A stretch of DNA of 63,661 bases from Marinobacter sp. (GTDB lineage: Bacteria; Pseudomonadota; Gammaproteobacteria; Pseudomonadales; Oleiphilaceae): the NCBI GenBank assembly GCA_030149475.1, contig JASBRL010000123.1, positions 1 through 63,661 on the forward strand. Direction: 5' to 3'. The notes beneath the pieces were generated by a model that was given only the letters and a program-made list of their open reading frames with translations, did not search any database and had not been told where the DNA came from. A program made the translations under genes and the position numbers. Shown in pieces: positions 52,311 to 61,562 of the stretch (within the stretch, counting starts at the first letter, position 1; each line of letters starts with the position of its first letter).

Positions 52311-53222
52311 ATGTATGACCGGCTGAGATTGCTAAAGATTTTTCACACTGCGGCGCATTCGAACAGTTTCCGGGATGCGGCTTTTCAGCTTGGGACATCG
52401 CCACAGACCATCAGCCGAACGATCAAGGAACTGGAGGATAAACTCGGGGAAGTGCTCTTTCATCGCAGTACACGACGAATTCAGATCACCCAGTTTGGAA
52501 AACAGTTCCTGCGGGAATCGAACGAGCTGATATCCGAACTGGAATTGTTGTTTGAGCAACCCCGGGCTTCAAATCGTGAACGCCTGGTCGGGCGGGTCGG
52601 GATTGTGGCGCCGCATTCAGTGGGTCGTGGACATGTCCTGCCTCTTCTGGAGCCATTGATCAAAGAGGCTCCGGAATGCCTGATTGATCTCCGGCTGGAG
52701 GATGAAGTCACTGATACTGTAGGTGCGCAGATCGATATCGGAATTCGTGTCGGGGCCCTGCGAGATCATCGATATGTGGCGCGTAGGGCGGCGGACGTGC
52801 CCTTGATGGTCGTGGCAACTCCGGAGTTGATCCACAGCGTTGGTGAACCCCAACGTATCGTGGATCTCGTGGATAAGCCCGTGTCAGGGAGAGTGGACCG
52901 CAACTCCGGACGTATCTGGCCCTGGCGATTTGACGGCTTCACTCATACGCCGTCGAGACCCCGTTTTGTCTCAGATGATCCGGAAGCAGAACTTCAGGCG
53001 GTGCTGAATGGTTGGGTATTCGGGCAAATAGCCGCTTTCCTGGTCATTTCATATATCCGCGACGGACGATTGATGCCCGTTTTACGCCAGTTTGAACCAC
53101 CCCCATTGCCGCTGTATGTCTATCGACCTCAACGAGGGCCGGTGCCTGCCAGGGTGAGAAAAGTCTTTGATACGCTCACGGAGCGTTTTGCGGACGAAAC
53201 GCGTTTCCCCTCAGTGCTATAG
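52311..53222 (+). CDS. LysR-family transcriptional regulator
   Basis: A 303-residue regulator. N-terminal helix-turn-helix (LLKIFHTAAHSNSFRDAAF, then TSPQTISRTIKELEDKLGEV) and a LysR substrate-binding domain (about residues 90-300). ATG 52311 follows GGAGGT. Divergent placement from the GMC dehydrogenase operon makes it the likely activator. The inducer is probably the substrate, which is unknown. Confidence 0.9.
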   Translation: MYDRLRLLKIFHTAAHSNSFRDAAFQLGTSPQTISRTIKELEDKLGEVLFHRSTRRIQITQFGKQFLRESNELISELELLFEQPRASNRERLVGRVGIVAPHSVGRGHVLPLLEPLIKEAPECLIDLRLEDEVTDTVGAQIDIGIRVGALRDHRYVARRAADVPLMVVATPELIHSVGEPQRIVDLVDKPVSGRVDRNSGRIWPWRFDGFTHTPSRPRFVSDDPEAELQAVLNGWVFGQIAAFLVISYIRDGRLMPVLRQFEPPPLPLYVYRPQRGPVPARVRKVFDTLTERFADETRFPSVL

Positions 53223-53251
53223 ATTCGCCGAGCACGCGAAGCCCCAGTCAC

Positions 53252-53282
53252 AAAAAAGGGCCGGTGGAAAATCCACCGACCC
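53252..53282 (-). terminator. Rho-independent terminator of the Lpp-like gene
   Basis: GGGCCGGTGG at 53258-53267 pairs with CCACCGACCC at 53273-53282 with one wobble; on the minus strand a TTTTTT run follows. It lies 85 bases past the lipoprotein stop. Confidence 0.85.
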
Positions 53283-53366
53283 TACTTGCTCATCCGGCCT
53301 GGCCAACCCACATTCACTTCAGGTGAACGGCTTGGGTTGAACCGGCCTTTTCTACGTCAGTCAGAA

Positions 53367-53654
53367 TTACTTCTGGCTGGAACGCATCAGCATGCGCTTG
53401 GCGCGCTCATTGGCTTCGTCAGCGGCTTTCTGGGCAGCTTTGGCAGCAGCCAGTGCTTCTTCTGCTTTGGCCTGTGCGGCGTTGGCACGGCTCTGTGCGG
53501 TGTTTGCAGTCTTCAGCGCGTTGTCAGCGGTCTGCTCAGCGGAGTTCGCTGTGGCAGCCGTCTCGTCCATCATCGCTTTCTGGTCGGCATTGGTGGCACA
53601 ACCGGCCAGCAATGTAGACGCCAGTGCAAACCCTGCGATCGTCAACTTACGCAT
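53367..53654 (-). CDS. Braun-type (Lpp/OprI-like) outer-membrane lipoprotein
   Basis: A 95-residue lipoprotein. Signal sequence with lipobox LLAGC at about residues 16-20, then a long Ala/Lys/Glu heptad coiled coil (about 30-85) that makes a trimer. It ends in SSQK; the C-terminal lysine is the residue that L,D-transpeptidases link to peptidoglycan in E. coli Lpp. ATG 53654 has AGGGG upstream; a TTG six bases earlier is an alternative. An L,D-transpeptidase gene follows the same strand upstream at 53919. Confidence 0.92.
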   Translation of the reverse strand: MRKLTIAGFALASTLLAGCATNADQKAMMDETAATANSAEQTADNALKTANTAQSRANAAQAKAEEALAAAKAAQKAADEANERAKRMLMRSSQK

Positions 53655-53698
53655 GTTCAATTCCCCTTATTGGTCGTGTTATTTCCTGTGATGCAGAA

Positions 53699-53725
53699 AG
53701 TCTAGCTTTGCCAACATCCTGTCAA
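53699..53725 (-). promoter_or_regulatory. Candidate promoter of the Lpp-like gene
   Basis: On the minus strand TTGACA (53725-53720) and TAGACT (53704-53699) are separated by 15 bases, shorter than the optimum. The strong -35 suits a very abundant protein. The rest of the gap up to 53918 shows nothing else clear. Confidence 0.45.
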
Positions 53726-53918
53726 CTCGGACCTGACGGTGAAAAGCCGCCAGTTACGTCAAACAGTGTAAAACACTCTGGAAGGAAATGTTAACTGTAG
53801 GGACGTAAAAATTCTTCGCCTATTACACAGACTTAAGAATGCAAAGCTGATACGTACAGCGCGGGATTCTGGATGACAGCAAATTGTTGATGATTGTCGT
53901 ATCCACCCTGGAGGCTGT

Positions 53919-54500
53919 TCAGGGCAGGATTTCAATCGGGGTGCCGTCGCTGACCAGTTGCCAGATTTCATCCATATCACGGTTGCCAACGGCAATGCAG
54001 CCATCAGTCCAGTCCAGCCCCGCATAGGCAAACGCCATATCTCCGGCATTGTTGGGGAGCCCGTGAATCATGATACTGCCGCCGGGGTTGAGACCCCAGG
54101 CATGGGCGAGAGAGCGGTCTTTGTCGTTCGGATAGGAAATGTGTATTGATTTATGAAAGTCACTGTTTGGGTTGCGCCAGTCCAGTGTATAGCGTCCTTC
54201 GGGCGTGCGTTCGTCGCCCTCAGAAAGCTTGTGGCCGTTGGGACTGTCGCCCAGGGAAATGCGGTAGGAGCGCACCACATCATCCCCGTCCATTAAATAC
54301 AGACGCCGTTCATGCTTGCGTACCAGTACCTCGCTAACGCTTGGCGTCGAGTCCATGTGATGCCCTTCGAGTTCCGACGCCTGACTGGTTGTTATCAGTG
54401 TAAAAACAGTTATCGGGGCGACAAACAGTTTAAGAAGGAGATTAAGCCAGCGCTGCAAGACCATAACTTTCCATCGATTATCAGATTTTATTGGCATCAT
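53919..54500 (-). CDS. L,D-transpeptidase (YkuD-type), short
   Basis: A 193-residue periplasmic enzyme. N-terminal membrane or signal segment (about residues 15-42, ending SQA-SE). The YkuD domain follows: VRKHERRLYLMDGDDVV, GRYTLDW, IMIHGLPNN and TDGCIAVGN with catalytic Cys near 168 (the usual SHGC reads TDGC). Start could be 54500 or MVLQRW at 54464; neither has a good Shine-Dalgarno. With an Lpp-like gene next to it, a role in lipoprotein attachment is plausible. Confidence 0.88.
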   Translation of the reverse strand: MMPIKSDNRWKVMVLQRWLNLLLKLFVAPITVFTLITTSQASELEGHHMDSTPSVSEVLVRKHERRLYLMDGDDVVRSYRISLGDSPNGHKLSEGDERTPEGRYTLDWRNPNSDFHKSIHISYPNDKDRSLAHAWGLNPGGSIMIHGLPNNAGDMAFAYAGLDWTDGCIAVGNRDMDEIWQLVSDGTPIEILP

Positions 54501-54657
54501 TTATAGCACAGCCTCTGGCTGAGTCGAACCGGCATTTGGCGTCAGTTTGTTACGGTTTTTGGTGGCGTGGTTCAGGCTGTAACGACCGGCAAACGCCGAT
54601 GTTTCCGCCGGATGAGCTTGCAACATCGTAATCATCGCTTCCCTAACGATAGCCAGA

Positions 54658-56388
54658 TCAGCCCGAATGTGCCTTGTCGTCGGCCATTTTGAGCCCCACC
54701 TTGGTGACCTGGTCCGCCTGGGTAGCCCGGGCCACCAGCGTCACCGGCCCCAGTACGACTTTGTCGCCGACCACCGGATGACCCTTGGTACGGCGCACAA
54801 AGCACTCGGCGAGGGACAGATCCGGCGGGAGTTCATCGAATTCAATGCCATAAACCTGTTCCACATCGCCAAGCAGAGCATCGCCGTTGAGCACGAAATC
54901 CCCGAAGAAGGCCCGTTCTGCCAGGTATCGGGGAGCCTGCCGCCCGCTCAGGGAGTGGCCCAACTCTGGCAGCACGGACGGTGTCGCGAACACCGCCACC
55001 ACATCTCCCGAGGAAATCAGCAGGTCCGGCGCCGGTCGATGGCAGATGCGCTCCCGGAACACGCCTGCGATCGCCGTATTGTCCGGCAGGATAAGTTGGC
55101 CAAGTGGACGTTCAGCCTGCCACTGATCACCGCGCAGCGGGAACAGCATGAGCTCGTGATCGCCCGCGGCGGCAACATCCAGTGGCAGGCGACGGTAGGG
55201 CTCGCCGCTGGCCGGCACCTCCAGTTTCAGCCAGCGCGCCAGCGGCGCCATGGTGGTCCCCTGAACCACCAGTGAGACCAGCACAATGAAGAAGGCGATG
55301 TGGAAAATCTGCTGTGCCTCGGGCAGGCCGGCGATAATCGGGAACAGCGCCAGCACGATCGGGACAGCGCCGCGCAGGCCCACCCAACTGATGAAAACCA
55401 GTTCCCGCCGCTTGAAGCCGAAAGGCCACAACGTGGCCAGCACCGCCAGGGGGCGTGATACGAAAATCAGCACCAGGGCCAGAATGAGACCTCCGCTGGC
55501 CAGTGGCACCAGGGCGCTGGGCTTGACCAGCAGCCCCAGCATCATAAACAGACAGAGCTGGGCCAGCCACGCCAGGCCATCGTGAATCTGCAGAATCATG
55601 GGCATCATTCGCACCGGCCGGTTGCCCAGCATCACGCCGGCCAGGTAGATCGCCAGAAAGCCGCTGCCGCCGAGGGCATTGGTGCCGGCAAACACGATCA
55701 TCCCGGCCGCCACCACCAACAGGGGATAGAGGGCCGGCGTCAGACGAATACGGTTGGCCATTTCGACAATCGCCAGGCCGCCGAGCACCCCGACAACGCC
55801 GCCCACACCAAATTGCTGAACCAGAATCTGCAGGCTGCTCCAGACTGAGCTGGCGCCCTGGCTTTCGATCATCGCCAGCAGCGCCAGGGTCAGGAAAATG
55901 GCCATGGGGTCGTTACTGCCGGATTCAATTTCCAGGGTCGCGCCAACCCGTTCATTGAGATGCAGGCCGTGCCCCTGGAGTAGGGAAAAGACCGTCGCGG
56001 CATCGGTTGAGGAGATGATGGCGCCGATCAGCAAAGCGGTCATCCAGCTCAGGTCGAACAACCAGTAGGCGGTCAGGCCCGCCAGCCCGGCGGTAATCAG
56101 AACGCCAATGGTGGCCAGCAACAGCGCTGGTCGCAGGCCTACGCGAAAGGTTTCGGCACGGGTACGCATGCCCCCGTCCAGCAGGATCACCGCCAGCGCC
56201 AGGTTAGCCAGCAGAAAAGCCAGCTTGAAATCGGCAAAATGGAGCCCTCCCGGGCCCTCCTCTCCCATGCTCATGCCCACAGCCAGGAAAATCAGCAGCA
56301 CCGGCATGCCCAGACGACTGGAAAGGGGGCTGAGCAGAATGCTCACCGCGAGCATCATGGCGCCAATGAAGATAATGGTCGTAGGCAT
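54658..56388 (-). CDS. CPA1-family cation/proton antiporter (NhaP2/CvrA-like)
   Basis: A 576-residue antiporter. About 12 membrane helices in residues 1-390 with the CPA1 core SSTDAATVFSLLQGHG and IESGSNDPMAIFLT (conserved ND acid). A cytoplasmic TrkA-C-like regulatory part (about 400-480) and a further C-terminal domain (about 490-576) follow, as in K+/H+ antiporter CvrA/NhaP2. It exports K+ or Na+ for protons and suits a halotolerant lifestyle. Monocistronic. Confidence 0.91.
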   Translation of the reverse strand: MPTTIIFIGAMMLAVSILLSPLSSRLGMPVLLIFLAVGMSMGEEGPGGLHFADFKLAFLLANLALAVILLDGGMRTRAETFRVGLRPALLLATIGVLITAGLAGLTAYWLFDLSWMTALLIGAIISSTDAATVFSLLQGHGLHLNERVGATLEIESGSNDPMAIFLTLALLAMIESQGASSVWSSLQILVQQFGVGGVVGVLGGLAIVEMANRIRLTPALYPLLVVAAGMIVFAGTNALGGSGFLAIYLAGVMLGNRPVRMMPMILQIHDGLAWLAQLCLFMMLGLLVKPSALVPLASGGLILALVLIFVSRPLAVLATLWPFGFKRRELVFISWVGLRGAVPIVLALFPIIAGLPEAQQIFHIAFFIVLVSLVVQGTTMAPLARWLKLEVPASGEPYRRLPLDVAAAGDHELMLFPLRGDQWQAERPLGQLILPDNTAIAGVFRERICHRPAPDLLISSGDVVAVFATPSVLPELGHSLSGRQAPRYLAERAFFGDFVLNGDALLGDVEQVYGIEFDELPPDLSLAECFVRRTKGHPVVGDKVVLGPVTLVARATQADQVTKVGLKMADDKAHSG

Positions 56389-56485
56389 GGACTCTCCCGT
56401 GTCGCGTTACCGTTATCATAACAGGTTGATTAACGGTGACAGTCCCGGTCTCGCCATGGGTTCAAAAAAAGTTTGTCGGCCGGCC

Positions 56486-56514
56486 TTGTCCGCTCCGGGG
56501 GCCACGCCTATAGT
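56486..56514 (+). promoter_or_regulatory. Promoter of the tRNA-Gly gene
   Basis: TTGTCC at 56486-56491 and TATAGT at 56509-56514, 17 bases apart, with a GC-rich segment between -10 and the tRNA start at 56534. Confidence 0.7.
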
Positions 56515-56533
56515 GTGAGCGTTAAAACCCGTT

Positions 56534-56607
56534 GCGGGCGTAGCTCAATGGTAGAGCAGAGGCTTCCCAAGCCTACGACGAGGGTTCGATTCCCTTCGCC
56601 CGCTCCA
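56534..56607 (+). tRNA. tRNA-Gly (anticodon CCC)
   Basis: A 74-base tRNA with encoded CCA. Acceptor GCGGGCG pairs with CGCCCGC, D-arm AGCTCAATGGTAGAGC, anticodon loop TTCCCAA (anticodon CCC), T-arm with GGTTCGATTC. The sequence is close to E. coli glyU. One mismatch at the base of the anticodon stem (G27/A43) is seen. It marks the left edge of the restriction-modification block; tRNA 3' ends are common island attachment sites. Confidence 0.96.
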
Positions 56608-56657
56608 GAAACCGCTGCACGGTATCCCGTGCGGCCAGGCCATTATGCCTGCACTCG

Positions 56658-59600
56658 TTATTTCCCAACAACGTCCATAAGCTTCGCGTAGTCAGTCACC
56701 ACGTCATACTTCACCTTATCCTGAGCGACCTTCAGATTGATCTCATCGAAAAACTTTCTCGCACATTCAATCTTGGTCTGTTCGATTTCCCGCAGTTTCA
56801 TGGACGACATCGAGCCTTTGGTCTCGGCGACAAAGTAGATGTGTTTGATGTTGTCAGCCTGGAAGGAAATCGCCCAGTCCGGATTGTAATCGCCCACGGG
56901 GGTGGGAATCAGAAAGCCTCTCGGCAGCTTGGCGTAAACCACGACTTCACTGCTGGTATCCAGCTCATTCACGAAGCGGCGCTCGACATCCGAATCCGTA
57001 ATCGCGTAGTCGTATACGTGGTTCTTCAGCTTCTCCGTGGCGCGGGAGAAATCCTGGCCGGTCTGGTTGGCGGTGAAGATATCCACATCGTAGCGCTCAT
57101 CAACTTCATTGTAGGCCAGGCGCTCAATCACCATAGCGGCTTTTTGTTCAGTGATAAGCCGTGATGCCTCGGCAATGAAGTGTTCCGGGTTCTGGCGAAA
57201 CTGGTTGAACACGGCGGACTGAATGCCCTGCAGAATGCTGGCGGCGGTTCCGCGGGTCAGGTGGGCATTTTCTGACACCTTACCCAACAGGTCATAGCGG
57301 ACTCTTGAGTGGATGGAGTCGCCATATTCGGTTGCTGTTTCTTCAACCTTGAAGCCATCGCCTTTGCGCAATTGCTCGTCGGTTAGCGCATCTTGCTGAA
57401 TACCCTTCTGTACGGTGTACTGCAGGGGCGTTACGCGCAGTTCCTTGTCCAGCGTTGCAATACACTTGCGCACCAGTTCATCGGAGTCAAAGTCGACGCG
57501 ATACACGGCCTTGCGGTTGATGCGCTGCCAAAGCGCCTGGAATTCTTTCCTGCCGAAGTTGGCATTGAGCGGGTTGGTCTTCGGTTTGCGGCCATCCTCG
57601 ATTTTGGGAAGTTGACCTTCGCTGAACACTGTGTCGATCAAGGCAAAGATCTGGTCACCGAATGGCTTCAGATCTTCGGGTAACTCCGCCAGCGCGCCTT
57701 GTGCCTTCGCATCATGGTAGGTATCGACAACCTGATCGGTATCGTCGGTATAATCGTTCTTTACCAGATAGCGGTAAATCTGCTTGGCCATGGCCGGTGT
57801 GACTTCGACAGTGCCTTGCTCGGTGGCCATTAATTTGCCCGTGAAATAAGCTTCAGTTGCCTGGCGCGGCCGGGCACTCAGGTTTTCACTGATTTCCTGC
57901 TGCAGCCCGGTAACGAAATCTTTGTAGCTCTCGCTGGCGATCACCGTCAGTACGTTGATGTCATGAACCACCGCCGGGTTGTCCATGCGGTCGCCGTGCC
58001 TGTCAACTGACAATCGCAGGCCACGGCCCACCTCCTGGCGCCGGGAAATCATGTTGTCGCTGTGCTTGAGCATGCACATGATAAAGATGTTGGGGTTGTC
58101 CCAGCCCTCACGCAGAGCCGAATGGGAGAAAATGAACCGTACCTTTCGTTTAGCACTGGTTTCCGTATCATCTGAGTCCCTGTGAAAGGCCAGCAAGCTC
58201 TCCTTATCCTTCAGAATCAAGTCATAGGCGTCCACATCATCAGAATCAACGGCCCGTTTCCCCACAGCGGGATCTTTCAGGCGTTTGGTCTTCTTATCAA
58301 TGGCGAAGTAGCCATTGTGGGTGCTGGCTGGGTCAATGCCCTCCAGGTACTGGCGGTAGGCCTGATTGTCTATGGCCAGTTCAGACAGGTATTCATTCTT
58401 CAGTAGCTGATACTCTTCCTCAAAGATGCGGGCGTACTCGCCATTGTCATCTTCCTGGTCGTAATCACGGTACTTGGCCACCTCGTCGATAAAAAACAGC
58501 GACAGTACCTTGATGCCCTGCACAAACAGCTGTTTCTCCCGGTCCAGATGCGCCTTGATGGTCTCGCGGATCTGAATACGACGGATGTCGCTTTCGGAAA
58601 CGTCACCGCTGGCTTCTCCAGCCGTAAGCACCAACCCATTGGTGAACTCCACGGTGTCGTTGGTAGCGTCAATCTGGCTGATGGTAAAGCCGTCCCGGTA
58701 TTGATCCAGTTCACCAGATTCCGCAAACAGATCATCTTTAAAACGAAGACGCCTGAGCTGGCGCTTGATCTCGCCGGATTTGAGTTTTACTTCAAGCTCT
58801 ATGCGAGCGACCGGTGCATCCTTGGAGATGTCGATACCCTCCAGATACAGGTACGCATTGGTGCCGGCCAGGCCGCGTGTTTGAATGCCGCGCACCGCGA
58901 TCTTTTTGACCAGTTTCTGGTTATAGGCGTCCAGAGCATCCAGGCGGTGAATACGGTTGTGCTGGGTGCGGTGAGTGGCCGAGTAACGGAGAATGGCCAG
59001 CGGCTTGAACTGGGGTAGAGCCTCCATGGTGGCTTTACCTTCCATCTTCTGCGGCTCGTCCAGAATCAGGATGGGCCGGTTTGCGGCAATGACATCGATG
59101 GGTTTGCGAGACTGAAAGTCATCAAGCTCATCATAAATACGTCTGTTATCTGCACCCCGGGCGTTGAAGGCCTGGATGTTCATAATCATCACATTGATGC
59201 CGGCGTCGGAAGAAAAACTTTCCAGCTCATGCAGCCGTTTGGAGTTGTAGATGAAGAACCGCGCCTTTTTGCCATAGCTTTCGGTGAAATGCTCAGCGGT
59301 AATCTGTAGCGACTTATACACGCCCTCGCGGATAGCAATCGAGGGCACCATGATGATGAACTTGCTCCAGCCATAGCGCTTATTCATCTCGAAGATGGTC
59401 TTGATGTAGCAATAGGTCTTGCCGGTGCCGGTCTCCATCTCCACGTCCAGGTGAATGCGTGTGGCGGCCAGAGCATCTTTTTTGTAGGCAGCCTTGGCTG
59501 GTACGCGATTACCCTTGGTGTCGTAGGTCGTGAAATCCGTCAGTGACGATGACGTCGGGAGGTTCTGCCGACGCTGAACGGCCTGAATGTTCTCTAATAC

Positions 59601-59786
59601 CTGGGCTTCACTGAGCGCCAGGTCGGCATTCTTGAAGCCCTCCGCGTCGAAGGCGCCAGTCTGAGCCTGCTGGCCGGGGTCGATGCGGTAGGCCAGGCTG
59701 TCACGCATAGGTTGACCAGCAAAGCAGTCCACTACGGATTCGACGGCATTCGTTTGGTAAGCCTGGGTTTTGAATTTGAGCTTCAT
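56658..59786 (-). CDS. res: Type III restriction enzyme, Res subunit
   Basis: A 1042-residue superfamily 2 helicase/nuclease. Walker [10 protein letters not shown] at about 118-124, the motif II box DEPQ at 243-246, and later motifs [20 protein letters not shown] with [10 protein letters not shown] (motif VI). The nuclease PD-(E/D)xK site is near the C-terminus: NPDW around 968-971 and ETKG around 988-991. ATP-driven translocation and cleavage away from the Mod site are expected. ATG 59786 ([10 protein letters not shown]) is the family-like start; a longer frame from 59840 is possible. Repeated GCAAAGAG blocks lie just upstream. It is last gene of the operon. Confidence 0.95.
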   Translation of the reverse strand: MKLKFKTQAYQTNAVESVVDCFAGQPMRDSLAYRIDPGQQAQTGAFDAEGFKNADLALSEAQVLENIQAVQRRQNLPTSSSLTDFTTYDTKGNRVPAKAAYKKDALAATRIHLDVEMETGTGKTYCYIKTIFEMNKRYGWSKFIIMVPSIAIREGVYKSLQITAEHFTESYGKKARFFIYNSKRLHELESFSSDAGINVMIMNIQAFNARGADNRRIYDELDDFQSRKPIDVIAANRPILILDEPQKMEGKATMEALPQFKPLAILRYSATHRTQHNRIHRLDALDAYNQKLVKKIAVRGIQTRGLAGTNAYLYLEGIDISKDAPVARIELEVKLKSGEIKRQLRRLRFKDDLFAESGELDQYRDGFTISQIDATNDTVEFTNGLVLTAGEASGDVSESDIRRIQIRETIKAHLDREKQLFVQGIKVLSLFFIDEVAKYRDYDQEDDNGEYARIFEEEYQLLKNEYLSELAIDNQAYRQYLEGIDPASTHNGYFAIDKKTKRLKDPAVGKRAVDSDDVDAYDLILKDKESLLAFHRDSDDTETSAKRKVRFIFSHSALREGWDNPNIFIMCMLKHSDNMISRRQEVGRGLRLSVDRHGDRMDNPAVVHDINVLTVIASESYKDFVTGLQQEISENLSARPRQATEAYFTGKLMATEQGTVEVTPAMAKQIYRYLVKNDYTDDTDQVVDTYHDAKAQGALAELPEDLKPFGDQIFALIDTVFSEGQLPKIEDGRKPKTNPLNANFGRKEFQALWQRINRKAVYRVDFDSDELVRKCIATLDKELRVTPLQYTVQKGIQQDALTDEQLRKGDGFKVEETATEYGDSIHSRVRYDLLGKVSENAHLTRGTAASILQGIQSAVFNQFRQNPEHFIAEASRLITEQKAAMVIERLAYNEVDERYDVDIFTANQTGQDFSRATEKLKNHVYDYAITDSDVERRFVNELDTSSEVVVYAKLPRGFLIPTPVGDYNPDWAISFQADNIKHIYFVAETKGSMSSMKLREIEQTKIECARKFFDEINLKVAQDKVKYDVVTDYAKLMDVVGK

Positions 59787-59797
59787 AATAAAATTTT

Positions 59798-59881
59798 CTC
59801 TTTGCAGGCTCTTTGCAAAATGGCGGCTCCAAAGAGCCATAAATAATTGAATAGAAACGGATATATGCGTCTCTCTTTGCA
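59798..59881 (-). repeat. GCAAAGAG direct repeats before res
   Basis: On the minus strand TGCAAAGAG occurs at 59806-59798, 59817-59809 and 59881-59873, with a diverged fourth copy (GACAAAGAG) at 59902-59894 in the end of the ATPase gene. A small hairpin ATGGCTC-tttg-GAGCC lies between them. It could be an operator array or a recombination remnant. Confidence 0.5.
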
Positions 59882-59886
59882 GTTCT

Positions 59887-61551
59887 TCATGTTCTCTTTG
59901 TCAGCCTCCAACAAGGTGCCGTGTCGGAACCGGTGTTCTCAATCACTTTCCGGCGGCGCAGCTTTGTCAAAAGCGTGCTGACCTTGGTGCTTTTTTGCTT
60001 ATCGCTCAGAGCGTCACTCAGCTTATCCAGCAACAGCTGGTTGATCTCCGCTCGGCTGGCCTGCCCAAATTTCTCCAGGTAATCCGTCAGCAACTTGGCA
60101 TAGAACTCATCGTCTTGAGGACGGGTACGGATATAGTCGGCCTTGTCTGCCGTTACCTTGGCAACCGTCGCAGAAACGTGCAGGTGGGGTTTACGGCCCT
60201 CGATCAGACCTGCTCGCCGCAGGCGGCTTATGGCCTCATCAGGAATCGGCAGCTTCTTTTGCACTCGGTCCAGGGCCAGCACATCCGCCAGTGGCAGATC
60301 AGTTTTTTGAATCAATAGACGGCTGTAAGCGGGGTCAACCACGCCACCGTATATGATCAACCGCACACTACTCGGTTCGGCAAGGTCGTAGTCTGGCATG
60401 GGAAAGTAACGCCGGGCTTGACGGGCATACATGTCGTGAATGCCGTAGCCCATGGTATCGATCATGTTCAGCTCAGACATGGCCTGGGCAAGAAAGGGGT
60501 TGCGATAGCGATGGGGTGTGCGATTACCTTCCAGGTAATCACCCGGCGTGCCTTCGTAGAAGTTGCCTTCATTCTCGAAAATCAGCCTATCGGACTGTTC
60601 GATCACCACCACCCGGCCATGGAGGGTGTAGTCCTGATGAGCAATGCAGTTATGCAAGGCTTCCAGCACCATCTTCTGATCGTATTTGGATACCTCAATC
60701 GGCAGAAGTTCATCTTCCGGTAGCAGGCGCAGCTGGATATTACGGATGCGTTGATAAAGCTGGGTGGTGGTCAGTAGAAAGGGCGGGGCAAAGTGCTGAT
60801 AGGCCCGCTCTGCGCCCTCCAGCTTCCAAGTCATCTGTGCAGGGTGTGGCGACAGGTGCCATGCTGCCTCTGGCTTGCCCAGCAGCAAAAGCGCAGTCCG
60901 GGTAACCTGACCGTTTTGGGTGACCCGTGCTCGATCAAGAAAGGTTGGCAACGGCCAGGCCATGACTTCCTCGGCATTAAAGCGGTTGGCATACTTTTTT
61001 GCGAACGCCTCCCGTGCTCTTGCAAGAGCCGCCTCGTCCAGGTCGGTCAGGCTGGCGGCCGGCACCAATTGCGCGCTCCAGTCCTGAGCGAGAGTTTGCT
61101 GACGAATTTCGTCCAGCTTATCCAGGCTGAGGGAGACCAGACTTTCCCCGGCCCGGGCGTGGTAGTGCCCCTTCCAGGAGATTGGGATGCCCCTTGGAGC
61201 CGCGGGAATTTCAAACAACAACACCCGCCCATCTGCGTGTTGTAGTTCATGGATATCACGAAAGGTAATGCTGGGCTCGGTACTTTGTGCCACCTGCAGC
61301 TTCAGGCCATGCAGCCGCTCGGATTCGCTGCGGTAGTTTGTTCCCACCACCTCCCGGGTTTTGTTGCTCACGCCAAACACCAGCCAGGCACGCTCCAGCC
61401 CCCGCAGGTTGGCTTCGTTGCTGAGGGCAGAGAAATACGCACCAATTTTGTTGGTGTCGTAGTCATTGCCCGCTTCCTTGAACTCGGCCACCTCGTTTTC
61501 CCAGGTGCGGATCAAGCCTTCAAGCAGCGTGTTCAAGGCTGATTGGTCCAT
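59887..61551 (-). CDS. AlbA_2/Schlafen-type ATP-binding protein inside the type III R-M operon
   Basis: A 554-residue protein. The N-terminal AlbA_2 (Schlafen-like) domain covers about residues 15-135 ([28 protein letters not shown]). A GHKL-like ATPase follows: N-box [12 protein letters not shown] near 298-309 and glycine loop MGYGI near 367-371. A C-terminal winged helix (about 440-550, [17 protein letters not shown]) ends the chain. It lies 11 bases after mod and 100 bases before res. Such proteins are common in defence islands and are thought to bind nucleic acid or regulate neighbours; the role inside an R-M operon is not established. Confidence 0.87.
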   Translation of the reverse strand: MDQSALNTLLEGLIRTWENEVAEFKEAGNDYDTNKIGAYFSALSNEANLRGLERAWLVFGVSNKTREVVGTNYRSESERLHGLKLQVAQSTEPSITFRDIHELQHADGRVLLFEIPAAPRGIPISWKGHYHARAGESLVSLSLDKLDEIRQQTLAQDWSAQLVPAASLTDLDEAALARAREAFAKKYANRFNAEEVMAWPLPTFLDRARVTQNGQVTRTALLLLGKPEAAWHLSPHPAQMTWKLEGAERAYQHFAPPFLLTTTQLYQRIRNIQLRLLPEDELLPIEVSKYDQKMVLEALHNCIAHQDYTLHGRVVVIEQSDRLIFENEGNFYEGTPGDYLEGNRTPHRYRNPFLAQAMSELNMIDTMGYGIHDMYARQARRYFPMPDYDLAEPSSVRLIIYGGVVDPAYSRLLIQKTDLPLADVLALDRVQKKLPIPDEAISRLRRAGLIEGRKPHLHVSATVAKVTADKADYIRTRPQDDEFYAKLLTDYLEKFGQASRAEINQLLLDKLSDALSDKQKSTKVSTLLTKLRRRKVIENTGSDTAPCWRLTKRT

Positions 61552-61562
61552 GCCGTAATTCC

